A stretch of 64,000 nucleotides of DNA from Lichenibacterium minor (GTDB lineage: Bacteria > Pseudomonadota > Alphaproteobacteria > Rhizobiales > Beijerinckiaceae): positions 1-64,000 of the forward strand of contig NZ_QYBB01000027.1 of assembly GCF_004137685.1 (NCBI RefSeq), read 5' to 3'. The notes beneath the pieces are model-generated. The model made no database searches and had not been told where the DNA came from. It saw only the letters and a list, made by a program, of their open reading frames with translations. This document shows positions 36,550 to 44,630 of this stretch, in pieces; the first letter of the stretch is position 1; every line of letters begins with the position of its first letter. Made by a program: the position numbers and the translations under genes.

Positions 36550-37212
36550 ATGATCGAGATCCCGGCCGATCCCTACCCCTATCCGCTCGACCCCGACCAC
36601 GTCGCGTTGGTCGTTATCGACATGCAGCGCGACTTCATCGAGCCCGGCGGCTTCGGCGCGGCGCTCGGCAACGACGTCTTGCGCCTCCGGTCGGCCATCC
36701 CCGCCGTCGCGGCGCTGATCAGGCTGTTCCGCTCACGCGGCTGGCCGGTGATCCACACCCGGGAATGCCACGCCCCCGACCTCAGCGATCTCCCCGCCTC
36801 GAAGCGCGAACGCGGGCGCGGCGCGGCGCGCATCGGCGACCCCGGGCCGATGGGCCGCATCCTGGTGCGGGGCGAGCCGGGCGCCGAGATCGTGGCCGAT
36901 TGCGCGGCGCAGCCCGGCGAACTGGTGGTCGACAAGCCCGGCAAGGGCATGTTCCACGCGACCGGCGTCGAGGCGACGCTGCGCGACCGGGGCATCACGC
37001 ATCTCGTCTTCGCCGGCGTCACCACCGAGGTCTGCGTCCAGACCTCCATGCGTGAGGCCAACGACCGCGGCTTCGAATGTCTGGTGATCTCCGACGCGAC
37101 CGAGAGCTATTTGCCCGAGTTCAAAGCCGCCACGCTCCGCATGATTGCGGCGCAGGACGGCATCGTCGGTTGGGTGGCGCCCCTTTCAGCCTTGCGAGAG
37201 GCGTTGGCATGA
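36550..37212 (+). CDS. Second BiuH-like cysteine hydrolase (isochorismatase family)
   Basis: This 220-residue protein is a diverged paralogue of the upstream biuret hydrolase, with triad D24 (VVIDMQRDF), K129 (VDKPGKGMF) and C162 (TTEVCVQT). It keeps RECHAPDLSDLP and ILVRGEPG but lacks the RWRSRRIGAG block of BiuH, so its substrate probably differs: a ureide, carbamoyl compound or biuret derivative. It starts 5 bases after the ATPase stop and overlaps atzG by 4 bases. Confidence 0.85.
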   Translation: MIEIPADPYPYPLDPDHVALVVIDMQRDFIEPGGFGAALGNDVLRLRSAIPAVAALIRLFRSRGWPVIHTRECHAPDLSDLPASKRERGRGAARIGDPGPMGRILVRGEPGAEIVADCAAQPGELVVDKPGKGMFHATGVEATLRDRGITHLVFAGVTTEVCVQTSMREANDRGFECLVISDATESYLPEFKAATLRMIAAQDGIVGWVAPLSALREALA

Positions 37213-37412
37213 CGGCGCGCGATTTCGACCCCGGGGCCGTGATCGACGCGATGGCGCCGCTGCTCGGCCTCGCGGTCGCGCCAGAGCTTCGCGCCGGCGT
37301 GGCGGCGAACCTGCGCGCCCTCGCCGCCATGGCGGCACTGGTGCTCGACCCGCCGGTCGGCGACGGTGCCGAGCCGGCACCCGTGTTCGCACCGGTGCCC
37401 CCGAATGGTTGA
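37209..37412 (+). CDS. atzG: AtzG-like subunit of 1-carboxybiuret hydrolase (DUF4089)
   Basis: This 67-residue protein has VIDAMAPLLGLAVAPELRAGV, NLRALAAMAALV and a PAPVFAP tail, the DUF4089 pattern of AtzG. AtzG is a small adaptor that stabilises AtzE, analogous to GatC with GatA. ATG overlaps the upstream stop (ATGA) and its 3' end overlaps atzE by 8 bases, so the pair is made in one translational unit. Confidence 0.88.
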   Translation: MTARDFDPGAVIDAMAPLLGLAVAPELRAGVAANLRALAAMAALVLDPPVGDGAEPAPVFAPVPPNG

Positions 37413-38799
37413 GCTCTACGCCTCATCGGCCACAGCTATCGCCCGGGGGGTCGCCGCGGGGTTGCTGTCGGCCGAGGCCGTCGCGCTGGCAGCACTCGGG
37501 CGCATCGCGGCCCACGACGGGCGAGTCGGGGCCTTCACCCACGTCGCGACGGGCCGCGCCCTGGCGAAGGCGCGGGCGCTCGACGCCGAGCGCGCCGCGG
37601 GGCGCCCGCTCGGCCCCCTGGCGGGCGTGCCCTTCGCGGTGAAGAACTTGTTCGACCTCGCCGGCTTGCCGACCCTCGCCGGCTCCAGGATCGGGCGCGA
37701 CGCCGCGCCCGCGGCGCGCGACGCCACCTTGGTCGAGCGCTTGGAAGGGGCTGGCGCCGTCTGCCTCGGCGCGCTCAACATGGGCGAATACGCCTACGAC
37801 TTCACGGGCGAGAACGCCCACGACGGTCCTTCGCGCAACCCGCACGACCTCGATCACATGTCGGGCGGGTCGTCCGGCGGCTCGGCGGCCGCGGTGGCGG
37901 CGGGCTTCGCGCCGCTGTCGCTGGGCTCGGACACCAACGGCTCCATCCGAGTGCCATCGTCGCTCTGCGGGATCTTCGGGTTGAAGCCGACCTACGGGCG
38001 GCTCGGCCGAGCCGGGACCTTCCCGTTCGTGGCGAGCCTCGACCACCTCGGCCCCTTCGCGCGCTCGGCCGAGGACTTGGCACTGTGCTACGACGCCCTG
38101 CAGGGGCCCGATCCCGACGACGCGGCCTGCGCGGGGCGCGCCATCGAACCGACACTCCGCCTCCTGGAGCGGGGAGCCGCCGGCCTGCGCGTCGCGGTGG
38201 CGGGCGGCTATTTCGCGGCCGACGACGTGCCGGATGCCCACGCCGCCGTGGCGCGCTGCGCCGCGATCCTCGGTGCAACCCGTCGCGTGGACCTGCCCGG
38301 CGCCGCTCGCGCCCGCGCTGCGGCCTTCCTCATCACCGCCACCGAGGGCGCCGCCCTCCACCTCGACCGCCTGCGGGCGCGTCCGGGCGACTTCGACCCC
38401 GCGGTGCGCGACCGCTTGCTGGCCGGCGCCATGGTGCCGGCCGCTTGGGTGGCCCAGGCCCAAAAGGCACGCCGCCGCTTCGCCGAAGAGGCTGCGCGTG
38501 CCTTCGACGGCATCGACGTCATCCTGGCACCCGCGACGCCCTCGCGCGCGCCGCGCCTTGGCCAATCGACTATGACGATCGGGACGGCGACGCTTCCGGT
38601 GCGGGCCAACCTCGGCCTCTACACCCAACCGATCTCCTGCATCGGCCTTCCCGTCGCGACCGTGCCGATCTGGCTCGATGAGGGACTGCCGATCGGCGTC
38701 CAGGTCATCGCACCGCCCTGGAGGGAGGATCTCGCCCTGCGGGTCGCGGCGGTGCTGGAAGCCGCGGGCGCGGCGCAGGCGCCGGTGGCCCGGCTCTGA
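37405..38799 (+). CDS. atzE: AtzE, amidase-signature subunit of 1-carboxybiuret hydrolase
   Basis: The 464-residue amidase has K80 (FAVKNLFD), cis-Ser S156 (SGGSSGGS) and nucleophile S180 (SDTNGSIR), spaced as in GatA-type amidases. Blocks NMGEYAYDFTGENAHDG and SLDHLGPFARSAEDLAL fit AtzE. With AtzG it hydrolyses 1-carboxybiuret to 1,3-dicarboxyurea, which AtzH turns into allophanate. It ends the + strand operon. Confidence 0.9.
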   Translation: MVELYASSATAIARGVAAGLLSAEAVALAALGRIAAHDGRVGAFTHVATGRALAKARALDAERAAGRPLGPLAGVPFAVKNLFDLAGLPTLAGSRIGRDAAPAARDATLVERLEGAGAVCLGALNMGEYAYDFTGENAHDGPSRNPHDLDHMSGGSSGGSAAAVAAGFAPLSLGSDTNGSIRVPSSLCGIFGLKPTYGRLGRAGTFPFVASLDHLGPFARSAEDLALCYDALQGPDPDDAACAGRAIEPTLRLLERGAAGLRVAVAGGYFAADDVPDAHAAVARCAAILGATRRVDLPGAARARAAAFLITATEGAALHLDRLRARPGDFDPAVRDRLLAGAMVPAAWVAQAQKARRRFAEEAARAFDGIDVILAPATPSRAPRLGQSTMTIGTATLPVRANLGLYTQPISCIGLPVATVPIWLDEGLPIGVQVIAPPWREDLALRVAAVLEAAGAAQAPVARL

Positions 38800-38812
38800 C
38801 GAAGGCAACCAG

Positions 38813-39390
38813 ATCGCGCCCTTCGACGGGCCAACGCCGCCTTGGCCGCCCGATCGCCGGCACGCGCTTTTCGCGCGGCGCGGCGTGCCGGTCACGCCGC
38901 GCGGCGCCGCCACGGGCAACTACGGGCAGGCCGTGCCGCTGCACGGCGGCGTGCTGCTGGACATGACGGCGCTGAAGGACATCGCGTGGGTGCGGGACGG
39001 GGCCGTGCGCTGCGGCCCGGGCCTCGTCATGTCGGAGCTCGACGCGGCGCTGGCCCCGCACGGGCTCGAGCAGCGCATGCACCCCTCGACTAAGCGCCGC
39101 GCCGCGGTGGGCGGCTTCGTCGCGGGCGGCTCGGGCGGGATCGGCTCGATCCCCTACGGGGGCCTGCGGAAGCTCGGCAACATCCTGGCGGTGCGGGTCA
39201 TCACCGTCGAGCCCGAGCCGCGCGCGATCGAGCTGCGCGGCGATGCGGCCCAGAAGGTCGACTGCGCCTACACCACGCCCGGGATGATCACGGCACTGGG
39301 AATGCCGCTCGCCCCCGCCTGGCCCTGGGTCGACCTGATCGTCGCCTTCGACAGCTTCGCGGGCGCCATGGCGGCCGGCCATTCGAAGCG
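38813..39390 (+). pseudogene. FAD-binding (PCMH-type) oxidase, both ends missing
   Basis: The frame shows VTPRGAATGNYGQAVPLHGG, MHPSTKRRAAVGGFVAGGSGG and YGGLRKLGNILAVRV, the flavin-binding core of glycolate-oxidase-like FAD-linked proteins. There is no start codon before this core and the N-terminal 70 or so residues expected are absent. Similarity stops near 39390 inside the domain, just before repeat-type sequence. It follows atzE by 13 bases and may once have been the last gene of the operon. Confidence 0.75.
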
Positions 39391-39772
39391 TCCTACAGAG
39401 CATATTCCTGGATGGTCGGAAAATCCAAGTTTTCGTACGGCAATGAGGAGCGCCGCATCCCTCTACACTGACGTAAAGAGTCGTCTTCGTTCAATGTCCG
39501 CTTGGCAGACCCCTTGTTCGGAAGCAGCCGTTCCGCTGTCCACCCACTTCCGCTGTCCGGCCGGATCCGACCCAACCGTGCCGTCCAGAGCGTCATTCCG
39601 TTTCCTCCGAAGCGGACGGAGCAATCTAGATAAGATCCGTAGCGAGATTGCTTCGCTCCTAATGACTAGCCCCCCAAGCCGTGCCGTTTAACGATATGCA
39701 ACGCAATGTTTAAGCAAGCTGCTCGATGGCCGGATGAGAGAGGTTGAGCGTGACGGACTTGGTTAGTCTCGA
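39391..39772. other. Gap with R2 repeat copy
   Basis: No gene is supported between the FAD-oxidase remnant and the next fragment. The GC content drops around 39400-39500 and 39620-39720 and the R2 copy at 39520-39575 lies between. This looks like a rearrangement scar. Confidence 0.55.
39520..39575. repeat. R2 dispersed repeat
   Basis: Sequence gaagcagccgttccgctgtc, then cacccacttccgctgtccgg, then atccgacccaa; nearly identical to 19651-19706, with the same minus-strand peptide LGRIRPDSGSGW. Confidence 0.72.
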
Positions 39773-40057
39773 ATGCGTTCCCTCGTGGAAAAGGGAGGCG
39801 CTCTGAAGCTCCGGCTTGTTCAGGTGCCTGTTGTCGAACCCAGGGACAGAGAAGTTGTGGTGCGCGTCAACGCGGCGCCCTTCAATTCCTCCGACATTCT
39901 CCTGCTGCTCGGGCCCGTAGTCCTTGACACACTGCGGGTCGACGGCACTACGACGCGACCCGAAGTTGAAACCCTGATCCCGCAGGATCGCCTGGGCCTC
40001 GTCGCCGGGCGGCTCGGCCAAGCGCTGCCCGTAGGCGACAACGCTTCTCGATGTCGA
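39773..40057 (+). pseudogene. N-terminal fragment of a zinc-type alcohol dehydrogenase / quinone oxidoreductase
   Basis: The frame begins MRSLVEKGGALKLRLVQVPV, with VVVRVNAAPFNSSDILLLLG and RLGQALPVG. This is the GroES-like N-terminus of MDR-family oxidoreductases. Similarity ends at about 40057 and a stop follows at 40090, so the cofactor-binding domain is missing. It is convergent with the molybdopterin gene. Confidence 0.7.
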
Positions 40058-40065
40058 CCGTATGG

Positions 40066-40848
40066 TCAGATCCCGGCATACCATTGGTAGCCGGTGTCCT
40101 CCCAATATCCGCCCTTGCCCTGGCCGATGTCCTTGAAGTCCGACATGAGTTGGATGCGCTTGATGTATTTCGTCATCTTGTAGCCGAGCTGGCGTTCGAC
40201 GCGGAGTCGCAGCGGGGCTCCGTATTTCACTTCCAACGGCTTGCCTGCCTTGTCGTAGGCGAGGATGGTCTGGGGATGCCTCGCGGCGAGCAGGTCGATG
40301 CTCCCGTAGAAAGGCGTAGGGCCTGATGGATCACCGTCGTCCATCGTGTCGAAGCAGTGGAACACGACGTACTGCGCGGTCGGCTTCACCCCGACCCGAT
40401 CGAGTACGGCCTGCAACGGCGCCCCGGTCCATTGTCCGATGCAGGACCATCCTTCCACGCAGTCGTGCCGGGTGATCTGCGTGCGGGCCGGCATGGCGCG
40501 AAGTTCCGCCATCGTCAGTTCGATCGGACGCTCGACCAAGCCATCGACGACCAGTTTGTAGGCCTTGAAGCCGTTCGCCGCCATCGACCTATAGTGCTTG
40601 TCGTCGGGGTCGGTGGAGCCGTTGGCATAGAAGTCCGTCGAGACGTCGCTCAGCTCGTACTCCTGCGCCAGTTGCTCCGGGCCCAGCATCGCTTCCTGCA
40701 CCTTCCGGTTCAGCCCGCCGACCCCGCCTAGCACCTCCTTCACCAGAGGGTTGTCGGTGACGTTCTCGCAGCCGGCGAGGGCCAGGGCACCGAGGACGGT
40801 CGCGCCTCGCGCGAGGAGGGCACGACGCGTCGTGGAGCGATCAACCAT
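40066..40848 (-). CDS. Molybdopterin oxidoreductase, sulfite-oxidase family, Tat lipoprotein
   Basis: From ATG 40848 the 260-residue protein begins with TTRRALLARGATVLGALALAGC, a twin-arginine signal followed by a lipobox, so it is probably a periplasm-facing lipoprotein. The Mo-pterin domain has ITRHDCVEGWSCIGQWTG (Cys ligand to Mo), FHCFDTMDDG and YDKAGKPLEVKYGAPLRL. It overlaps the cytochrome b gene by 8 bases and presumably takes electrons from it, as in MsrPQ-type pairs. The true substrate (S- or N-oxide, sulfite or other) is not decided by sequence. Confidence 0.88.
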   Translation of the reverse strand: MVDRSTTRRALLARGATVLGALALAGCENVTDNPLVKEVLGGVGGLNRKVQEAMLGPEQLAQEYELSDVSTDFYANGSTDPDDKHYRSMAANGFKAYKLVVDGLVERPIELTMAELRAMPARTQITRHDCVEGWSCIGQWTGAPLQAVLDRVGVKPTAQYVVFHCFDTMDDGDPSGPTPFYGSIDLLAARHPQTILAYDKAGKPLEVKYGAPLRLRVERQLGYKMTKYIKRIQLMSDFKDIGQGKGGYWEDTGYQWYAGI

Positions 40849-41728
40849 GGATGTCGCGCTCCTGCCCGATGTCGTACCAGCCGGTGACCATCGAGCGCAT
40901 GTTGTTGAAGAGGCCGGACAGCAGCACCAGGGCCACGTGGACGACCACGAACAGAACCACCCCGAACGCAGCGAGGAAGTGGATCGAGCGAGCCGTCTGG
41001 CGGCCGCCGAAGACGTGCAGCAGGAAGGGGAAGGCGGCATCGAGGCCCGGGGACATCGCCCAACCCGCCAAGACGAGGAGCGGGAGCAGGACGAAGGCGA
41101 CCGCGAAGTAGGTCATCTTCTGGATGGCGTTGTACTGCCGCGCCTGCTCGCCCTTCGGGAAACGTAGGCGTGCGTGATCGAGGATCTCGCCGCCGATGTG
41201 CCGCCATTGGGTGCGGCTCGGCAGGAAGTCCCGGCGGAAGTGGCGGGTCGCGAAGCCCCACAGGAGGTAGACGAGCCCGTTGGCGACGAACAGCCAAGCG
41301 AACACGAAGTGGATCGCCCGCCCGGTGCCGAGGTCCTGCTCGCCCGGAAGCGTCGCCCAGGACGGGAAGGCCCTCTCGGTCGGCTTGCCTTCGAACTCCG
41401 ACAAGCCGAGGACGCCGGTCGTGTCGAAGCGATGGTCGCCGATCCGCACGTAACCCCGCGCCTTGCCGTCCACCTTGTCGGAATCGATGACGGCGGGCGG
41501 GTGGTCGAAGTCCGTCTTGATGCCGAAGTCGAGTTGCGGGCGGGCGTTGAAGATCTGCAGGCCGCTCATCAGCAGCATGGTGAGGCACAGGACCGTGATC
41601 CAGTGCGTCACGCGAACCACGACGCTGTGGCGCTTCACCAACGTGACGAGGCGCTGCTCCTTCCCTTTCGGAACGGCGTCGTCGTTCGACACGACTGGAT
41701 CGTCCAGTTCCTTTTCGGCCAATGACAT
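40841..41728 (-). CDS. Cytochrome b561-type membrane partner of the molybdoenzyme
   Basis: Starting at ATG 41728, placed by a GGGAG site six bases upstream, the protein has 295 residues. Four or more membrane helices carry heme-ligand candidates: H in VVRVTHWITVLCLTMLLMSG, H in RAIHFVFAWLFVANGLVYLLW, and H in RSIHFLAAFGVVLFVVVHVALVLL. It resembles HyaC/FdoI-like diheme b561 subunits and includes a periplasmic loop of about 75 residues after the first helix. It would pass quinol electrons to the molybdoenzyme encoded by the overlapping downstream gene. Confidence 0.87.
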   Translation of the reverse strand: MSLAEKELDDPVVSNDDAVPKGKEQRLVTLVKRHSVVVRVTHWITVLCLTMLLMSGLQIFNARPQLDFGIKTDFDHPPAVIDSDKVDGKARGYVRIGDHRFDTTGVLGLSEFEGKPTERAFPSWATLPGEQDLGTGRAIHFVFAWLFVANGLVYLLWGFATRHFRRDFLPSRTQWRHIGGEILDHARLRFPKGEQARQYNAIQKMTYFAVAFVLLPLLVLAGWAMSPGLDAAFPFLLHVFGGRQTARSIHFLAAFGVVLFVVVHVALVLLSGLFNNMRSMVTGWYDIGQERDIHG

Positions 41729-42075
41729 CGAGGCTCCCATCGCATTCATCTGCCCAGTGGTCGCCGCATCTAGCTTCCCAGAAGTTGCGTGACGGACGTA
41801 TCGAACCATCGATACCCACCGATCCATCTGTCCATGGTCCCGCGTAGACGTCCGGACTGGGAGACGACGCACGACGTGGCGGGATCGACACCGTAAAAAT
41901 ACGGATAGTGGAAACGCGAATTTGGACGTCGCTCCGGCGCATCCCACCGTCGTTCGCTGCGTAACTGGATATGCGGTGCCTTCTATGAGGCGCTCAGCGA
42001 CGCCCGGGTGCTGGACATCGCAGGTCCTTTGATCGCGGGATGATCTCGCATCGAAGGCATAACAGGAGAGAACTC
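41729..42075. other. Divergent intergenic region
   Basis: These 347 bases separate the minus-strand cytochrome b/molybdoenzyme operon from the plus-strand Met/His-rich gene. No gene is supported. Promoters for both directions should lie here; I cannot assign boxes with confidence. Confidence 0.5.
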
Positions 42076-42270
42076 ATGACGAAGACCAAGAACCTGATCG
42101 TCGCGTGTGCGGTCGTCGCCCTATCGCTCGGTGCCGTCGTCGCGCCCGCGTCCGCTCAGATGATGATGAAGAAGACGATGATGCATCACCACATGATGCA
42201 TGGTAAGATGATGCATGGTAAGATGATGCACAAGAAGACGATGATGCACAAGACTATGAACCCCATGTAA
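42076..42270 (+). CDS. Small exported Met/His/Lys-rich protein, possible metal binder
   Basis: The 64-residue product has a signal peptide (MTKTKNLIVACAVVALSLGA, cleavage after PASA) and a mature part of about 35 residues made of MMHGK-, MMHKK- and HHMMHG-like repeats. AGGAGAG precedes the ATG. High Met and His suggest periplasmic copper or silver binding, as in other Met-rich peptides; this is inference. It sits beside the molybdoenzyme operon and is followed directly by a strong terminator. Confidence 0.78.
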   Translation: MTKTKNLIVACAVVALSLGAVVAPASAQMMMKKTMMHHHMMHGKMMHGKMMHKKTMMHKTMNPM

Positions 42271-42280
42271 CATTCTAGCT

Positions 42281-42308
42281 GAGACGCTCTCTTGCGAGAG
42301 GGCGTCTC
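42281..42308 (+). terminator. Hairpin terminator after the Met/His-rich gene
   Basis: gagacgctctc pairs with gagagggcgtctc around ttgc, with one bulge; the stem ends in tct and the run ttcg follows. It begins 11 bases after the stop codon. Confidence 0.72.
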
Positions 42309-42837
42309 TTCGATAAGCCTAAAGATGACCTTTGTTTCAAGACGTCACTATTGTCCTGGTTCTGAAATTCGTACATGACGTGTGTAGGGCGGCTCGCACG
42401 GCACTCGCCGACTGGGTCAACGAATTTCGCGACCCGCTCTTGCTGATCGCCTCGTGAATCTTGGTCTCCCACTTCCTGCCGGGCCGTAGCCCGAGGCGAC
42501 GGTGTCTCGCACCTTGTACGCGATCCACCAGTCCTGCGTGACGCGCGCGATGGCCACGTGAGCAAGCGGTTCGGGCCGCAAACGGCATCGATGATGGTCG
42601 GGATCGCACCGATGCTAACGATAGCGTCGATCATGTCGGCCGATCCCATGGTCGGCTCGCCTTCGGCGCTCTTTGCATGCTGGGACAGCGCTCTTGCTCA
42701 CACAGCCCGTCGCGGGCTCAGCTATCCTCAGCCACGGGACCGAGGCGAACGTCAAGTTGCGGTTCGGAGCGTACGCGCCCGATGATCGCCGGCTCAGATG
42801 CTGCGCAACCATCCTGAACGCCGTGGCTTCTTCACGG
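42309..42837. other. Gap with no supported gene
   Basis: Short frames on both strands in this 530-base stretch have no recognised domain. One minus-strand frame (about 42470-42560) could be a decayed fragment but I cannot name it. It precedes the receiver gene. Confidence 0.45.
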
Positions 42838-43237
42838 ATGATCGATTCGAACTCTCCCATGGCCCTGGTGGTCGATGATGACGCCCTGATCTGCATGGAC
42901 GCGGTCAGCATGCTGGAGGATGCGGGCTTCGAGGTTCTCGACGCACCCAACGTCGAACTGGCCTTGAGTCTCCTGAGGGACCATCACCCCCGGTTGACGC
43001 TCCTCTTCACCGACGTTCAGATGCCGGGAGACCACGACGGGTTTCACCTCGCCCGCGAGGTGGCGCGGTGCTGGCCGCACATCTCGATCGTCGTAGCCTC
43101 CGGCCAGGCTAACCCTGCGCCCGGTGACATGCCCCAGGGCGCGAGCTTCATCAGTAAGCCGTTCAGCGCCGGGGTCGTGCACGACGCTCCGGGAGATCGT
43201 GCCCGAGCATCGACGGCCCAAACCGCTGCGTGGGTGA
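42838..43237 (+). pseudogene. CheY-like receiver protein with frameshift near its end
   Basis: The receiver domain reads MALVVDDDALICMDAVSML (acidic pocket), LLFTDVQMPGDHDG (phospho-Asp), VVASGQ and FISKPF (conserved Lys). After VVHD at 43185 the expected end LREIVPEHRRPKPLRG is found only in the next frame, closing with TGA at 43235-43237. A two-base loss or one-base gain explains this. Unshifted, translation would run on to 43629 through antisense of the kinase gene. It is convergent with the HWE kinase genes. The domain core is complete, so a product with an altered tail may still work. Confidence 0.72.
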
Positions 43238-43256
43238 GCGGTCACTCGCGAGGATG

Positions 43257-44630
43257 TCAGGCGCGCAGCCGATCCTTGCTCGTCCGCAGCATCACGACGA
43301 CGCCCTCCGAAAGCCATTGGAACGCGATCGTGCCGCCAAGCTGGCCCGTTACGGCGTTCACCACCAGCCGGCTACCGAAGCCGGCATTCCCGTTCGGCGG
43401 ATTGACCTCGGGGCCGCCGCGCTCCGTCCATGTGACGACCACGTCATCCTCATCGACGGTGCAGGAGACATCGAGGATCCCCGTCGCCGCCGATAGGGCT
43501 CCGTACTTGATCGCGTTCGTCGCCAGTTCGTGGACGACGAGCGCCATGGTCGTGGAGGAGACCTCTCCGACGAGCAACTCCGGCACCGTGATCCGGATGC
43601 GGCCACTGGTGCGTTCCTCGCCTGCATAGGGCGCGAGAAGGATGGCGAGCAGGTCACCGAAGTGCGCAGCCCTCTCCGGATCGCCGGGAACCGGCCGGAC
43701 GAGGTCGTGCGCGCGGTTGAGGGCGCCAAGCCTCAGCCTCAGGTCCCGGGACATCTCCTTCGTCGTCGTCGTCGAGCGTTCCGAGATCATGGTCAGGGCG
43801 GACGCGATCGAGAACAGGTTCTTGACCCGGTGACCCATCTCGCCCGCGATCATCTCGCGCGCTTCCTCGGCCATCTTGCGTTCGGTCACGTCAAGGAAGA
43901 CCCCGAACATCTGGCGTCCGACGATCCCCTGGTCGTCGCCGCGCCCCCGGGCGGAGACCCACCGCAGTTCCTTTCCGCGTAGGATCCGGAACTCGACCTC
44001 ATAGGCCCCCAGGATCTGCCGCGTCGAGGCGAACGCGGCCCTCACGCGATCGAGATCCTCCGGATGGATGTGCGCGGACATGTCCTCGAACGTGACCGGC
44101 CCGACCGGGAGGCCCCAGAGCGCGTGTGCACGCTCGTCCATCGAGATCGCGTCGCTGTCGACGTTCCAGGACCATAAAGCGACGCCAGCCGCGTCGGTGG
44201 CGATCCTCAAGCGGTTCGCGTCCCACACCGGTGGTGGCGTCGTGCTTTCCGGAACCTCGCGCTCTCCTTCGATCAGCAGCGACCCGAGGGCGTCGCACAA
44301 CGTCGCGCGCTTGTAGGGCTTCTGCAGCAAGGGACATCCGAGGTAGGACTCCAAGAGGCCGGTCCGACCGTAGCCGGTCGAGAAGACGAACGGGATACGC
44401 CGGGTCGTCAATGCGTCGGCGACGGGATAGCTCTTCTCCCCGTTGAGGTTGATGTCGAGGATCGCTGCGTCGAAGTGCTCGATGTCGACGATGGCCAGGG
44501 CCTGGTCCAAGCGTGAGGCGGGGCCGACGACGGCGCAACCGAGTTGCCCCAACATGTCTTCCAGCATCCACGACACCATGACTTCGTCCTCGACGACGAG
44601 GATGCGTCGGCCGGCAAGCTCGCTGGTCAT
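43257..44630 (-). CDS. Hybrid receiver-PAS-HWE histidine kinase
   Basis: From ATG 44630 the protein is 457 residues. It has an N-terminal receiver (ILVVEDEVMVSWMLEDML, AAILDINLNGEKSYP with phospho-Asp, LLQKPYKRATL), a PAS domain (about 145-260, ending FLDVTERK), and an HWE kinase core: GEMGHRVKNLFSIASAL with the phospho-His, HELATNAIKYGALS and TWTERGGPEV. It is translationally coupled to the upstream PAS-HWE kinase (4-base overlap), so the two probably signal together. Confidence 0.92.
   Translation of the reverse strand: MTSELAGRRILVVEDEVMVSWMLEDMLGQLGCAVVGPASRLDQALAIVDIEHFDAAILDINLNGEKSYPVADALTTRRIPFVFSTGYGRTGLLESYLGCPLLQKPYKRATLCDALGSLLIEGEREVPESTTPPPVWDANRLRIATDAAGVALWSWNVDSDAISMDERAHALWGLPVGPVTFEDMSAHIHPEDLDRVRAAFASTRQILGAYEVEFRILRGKELRWVSARGRGDDQGIVGRQMFGVFLDVTERKMAEEAREMIAGEMGHRVKNLFSIASALTMISERSTTTTKEMSRDLRLRLGALNRAHDLVRPVPGDPERAAHFGDLLAILLAPYAGEERTSGRIRITVPELLVGEVSSTTMALVVHELATNAIKYGALSAATGILDVSCTVDEDDVVVTWTERGGPEVNPPNGNAGFGSRLVVNAVTGQLGGTIAFQWLSEGVVVMLRTSKDRLRA

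Noticed and set aside
42175..42262. CRISPR-like short repeats
   Set aside because: The repeated atgatgcatggtaag units are coding Met/His repeats in a secreted peptide, without spacers.
43238..43629. C-terminal extension of the receiver protein
   Set aside because: It is the antisense of the HWE kinase gene and is reached only because of the frameshift.
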